From the NCBI GenBank assembly GCA_019421925.1, contig JAHZEH010000111.1:1-5431 (forward strand): DNA of 5,431 nucleotides, given 5' to 3'. The position numbers and the translations under genes were made by a program. The notes under the pieces are model-generated. The model saw only the letters and a program-made list of their open reading frames with translations, was not told the DNA's origin and ran no database searches. This document shows positions 4,905-5,431 of this stretch, piece after piece. Each line of letters begins with the position of its first letter. The stretch's first letter is position 1. Origin of the DNA: Clostridia bacterium (GTDB taxonomy: Bacteria > Bacillota > Clostridia > Christensenellales > CALWSW01).

Positions 4905-5431
4905 GCACCGGAGCCGGTCAGGGCGGCGGCGGCAGCAGTAAAATATTCATAGAATTGTGCGATGTGCCGCCCATCCACCAGGGCATGGTTGGCCAGAAGA
5001 GACACAGGCATCAGAGTTCTCCCCTCCTGCTCCCCGTACCGGCCGAAGGTGATGCGGGGGTTGGAGTCCGCCGGTTCGGGTGTAGGCTGGAGCAGGGAGG
5101 AATAGCGCAGCCAGGGCAGGCTGGACACAAACAACAGGGAGTCCGCCTCATCACCATCCTCAATGGAGGGGTTCTCCATGGCCTCCCTCTGCGTCTGCGC
5201 CGCCCTTTCCAGGAATTCCCTCAGTTCAAGTTGGGCGTCCACCCTGCAATAACAGAACGAACCGTCCGGGAGCGCCACGGTATAGGACGGGTTGCACCAA
5301 TCATATTGAAGGATGCCCTCCCCCGCGATGCGCTGGCGCAGCTCGGGCACCCGGTTGGCTGCCTGCACAGCGGCATACAGGGTGGTCAGGAAGAAGGGCA
5401 GTCTCTCCCTCTTGATCCAATCCCTCAGGCG
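4901..5431 (-). CDS. CatA-like (chloramphenicol acetyltransferase family) acyltransferase, 5' end missing
   Basis: The frame is open from the right edge to the TGA at 4903-4901, giving 176 visible residues of a family normally about 210-220 long; the start lies beyond the window. The visible part begins RLRDWIKRERLPFFLTTLYA, like the KxxxxPFF-x-x-x-Y-A segment of CAT proteins. It continues with ANRVPELRQRI, NPSYTVALPDGSFCYC, SSLPWLRYSSL (about visible residues 103-113), NPRITFGRY and the active-site motif NHALVDGRHIAQFYEYF, where the histidine of HALVDG (about visible residue 149) is the expected catalytic base. CAT enzymes are cytoplasmic trimers that transfer acetyl from acetyl-CoA to chloramphenicol. 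Many chromosomal homologues in gut Clostridia have not been shown to confer resistance, so substrate and phenotype are open. No terminator is visible between its stop and the thrS T-box, so read-through would meet the T-box terminator. Confidence 0.88.
   Translation of the reverse strand, partial: RLRDWIKRERLPFFLTTLYAAVQAANRVPELRQRIAGEGILQYDWCNPSYTVALPDGSFCYCRVDAQLELREFLERAAQTQREAMENPSIEDGDEADSLLFVSSLPWLRYSSLLQPTPEPADSNPRITFGRYGEQEGRTLMPVSLLANHALVDGRHIAQFYEYFTAAAAALTGSGA

Overview
The window looks like chromosome from a GC-rich Firmicute, most likely an anaerobic Clostridia/Oscillospiraceae-type gut bacterium. The clues are a T-box leader on a threonyl-tRNA synthetase gene, strong AGGAGG ribosome-binding sites, consensus sigma-A promoters, G/C-ending codons in the housekeeping genes and a DUF1667 protein next to an FAD oxidase. 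The taxonomic call is inference.

Layout from left to right. (1) The last 44 codons of a DUF1667-family protein, followed in the same operon by a complete AGPS-like FAD-binding oxidase (160-1578, +). This unit ends in a palindromic element and a strong bidirectional terminator. (2) A small two-gene module: a 68-residue Cro/C1-type regulator on the minus strand, divergent from a SLOG/DUF1273-family protein on the plus strand. Their 92-bp shared intergenic region holds a perfect-consensus promoter, a tandem direct repeat over its -10 and start site, and a spaced 10-bp inverted repeat. (3) A second copy of the palindromic element and a second bidirectional terminator, shared with thrS, which converges from the right. 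(4) thrS (2668-4569, -) with a full T-box leader (Thr specifier ACC, antiterminator, terminator) and its own promoter. (5) The 3' part of a CatA-like (chloramphenicol acetyltransferase family) acyltransferase on the minus strand, cut by the right edge of the window.

How they work together. The DUF1667/FAD-oxidase pair is probably part of a flavin-dependent redox operon of glycerol-3-phosphate-dehydrogenase type that continues left of the window. thrS is an independent housekeeping unit controlled by uncharged tRNA-Thr. The regulator/SLOG pair looks like an accessory insertion with a less GC-biased codon usage, bracketed by two direct copies of the palindromic element.

Most interesting points. 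All three complete transcription units with a visible downstream region carry, between stop codon and terminator, the same architecture: a GGGGGACGCT-like lead-in, a ~30-nt hairpin, then a CCCC..CAAA tail. The thrS copy has a hairpin whose sequence differs at about five positions per arm, yet pairing is kept. The regulator/SLOG intergenic region looks like an autoregulated switch whose function I cannot name.
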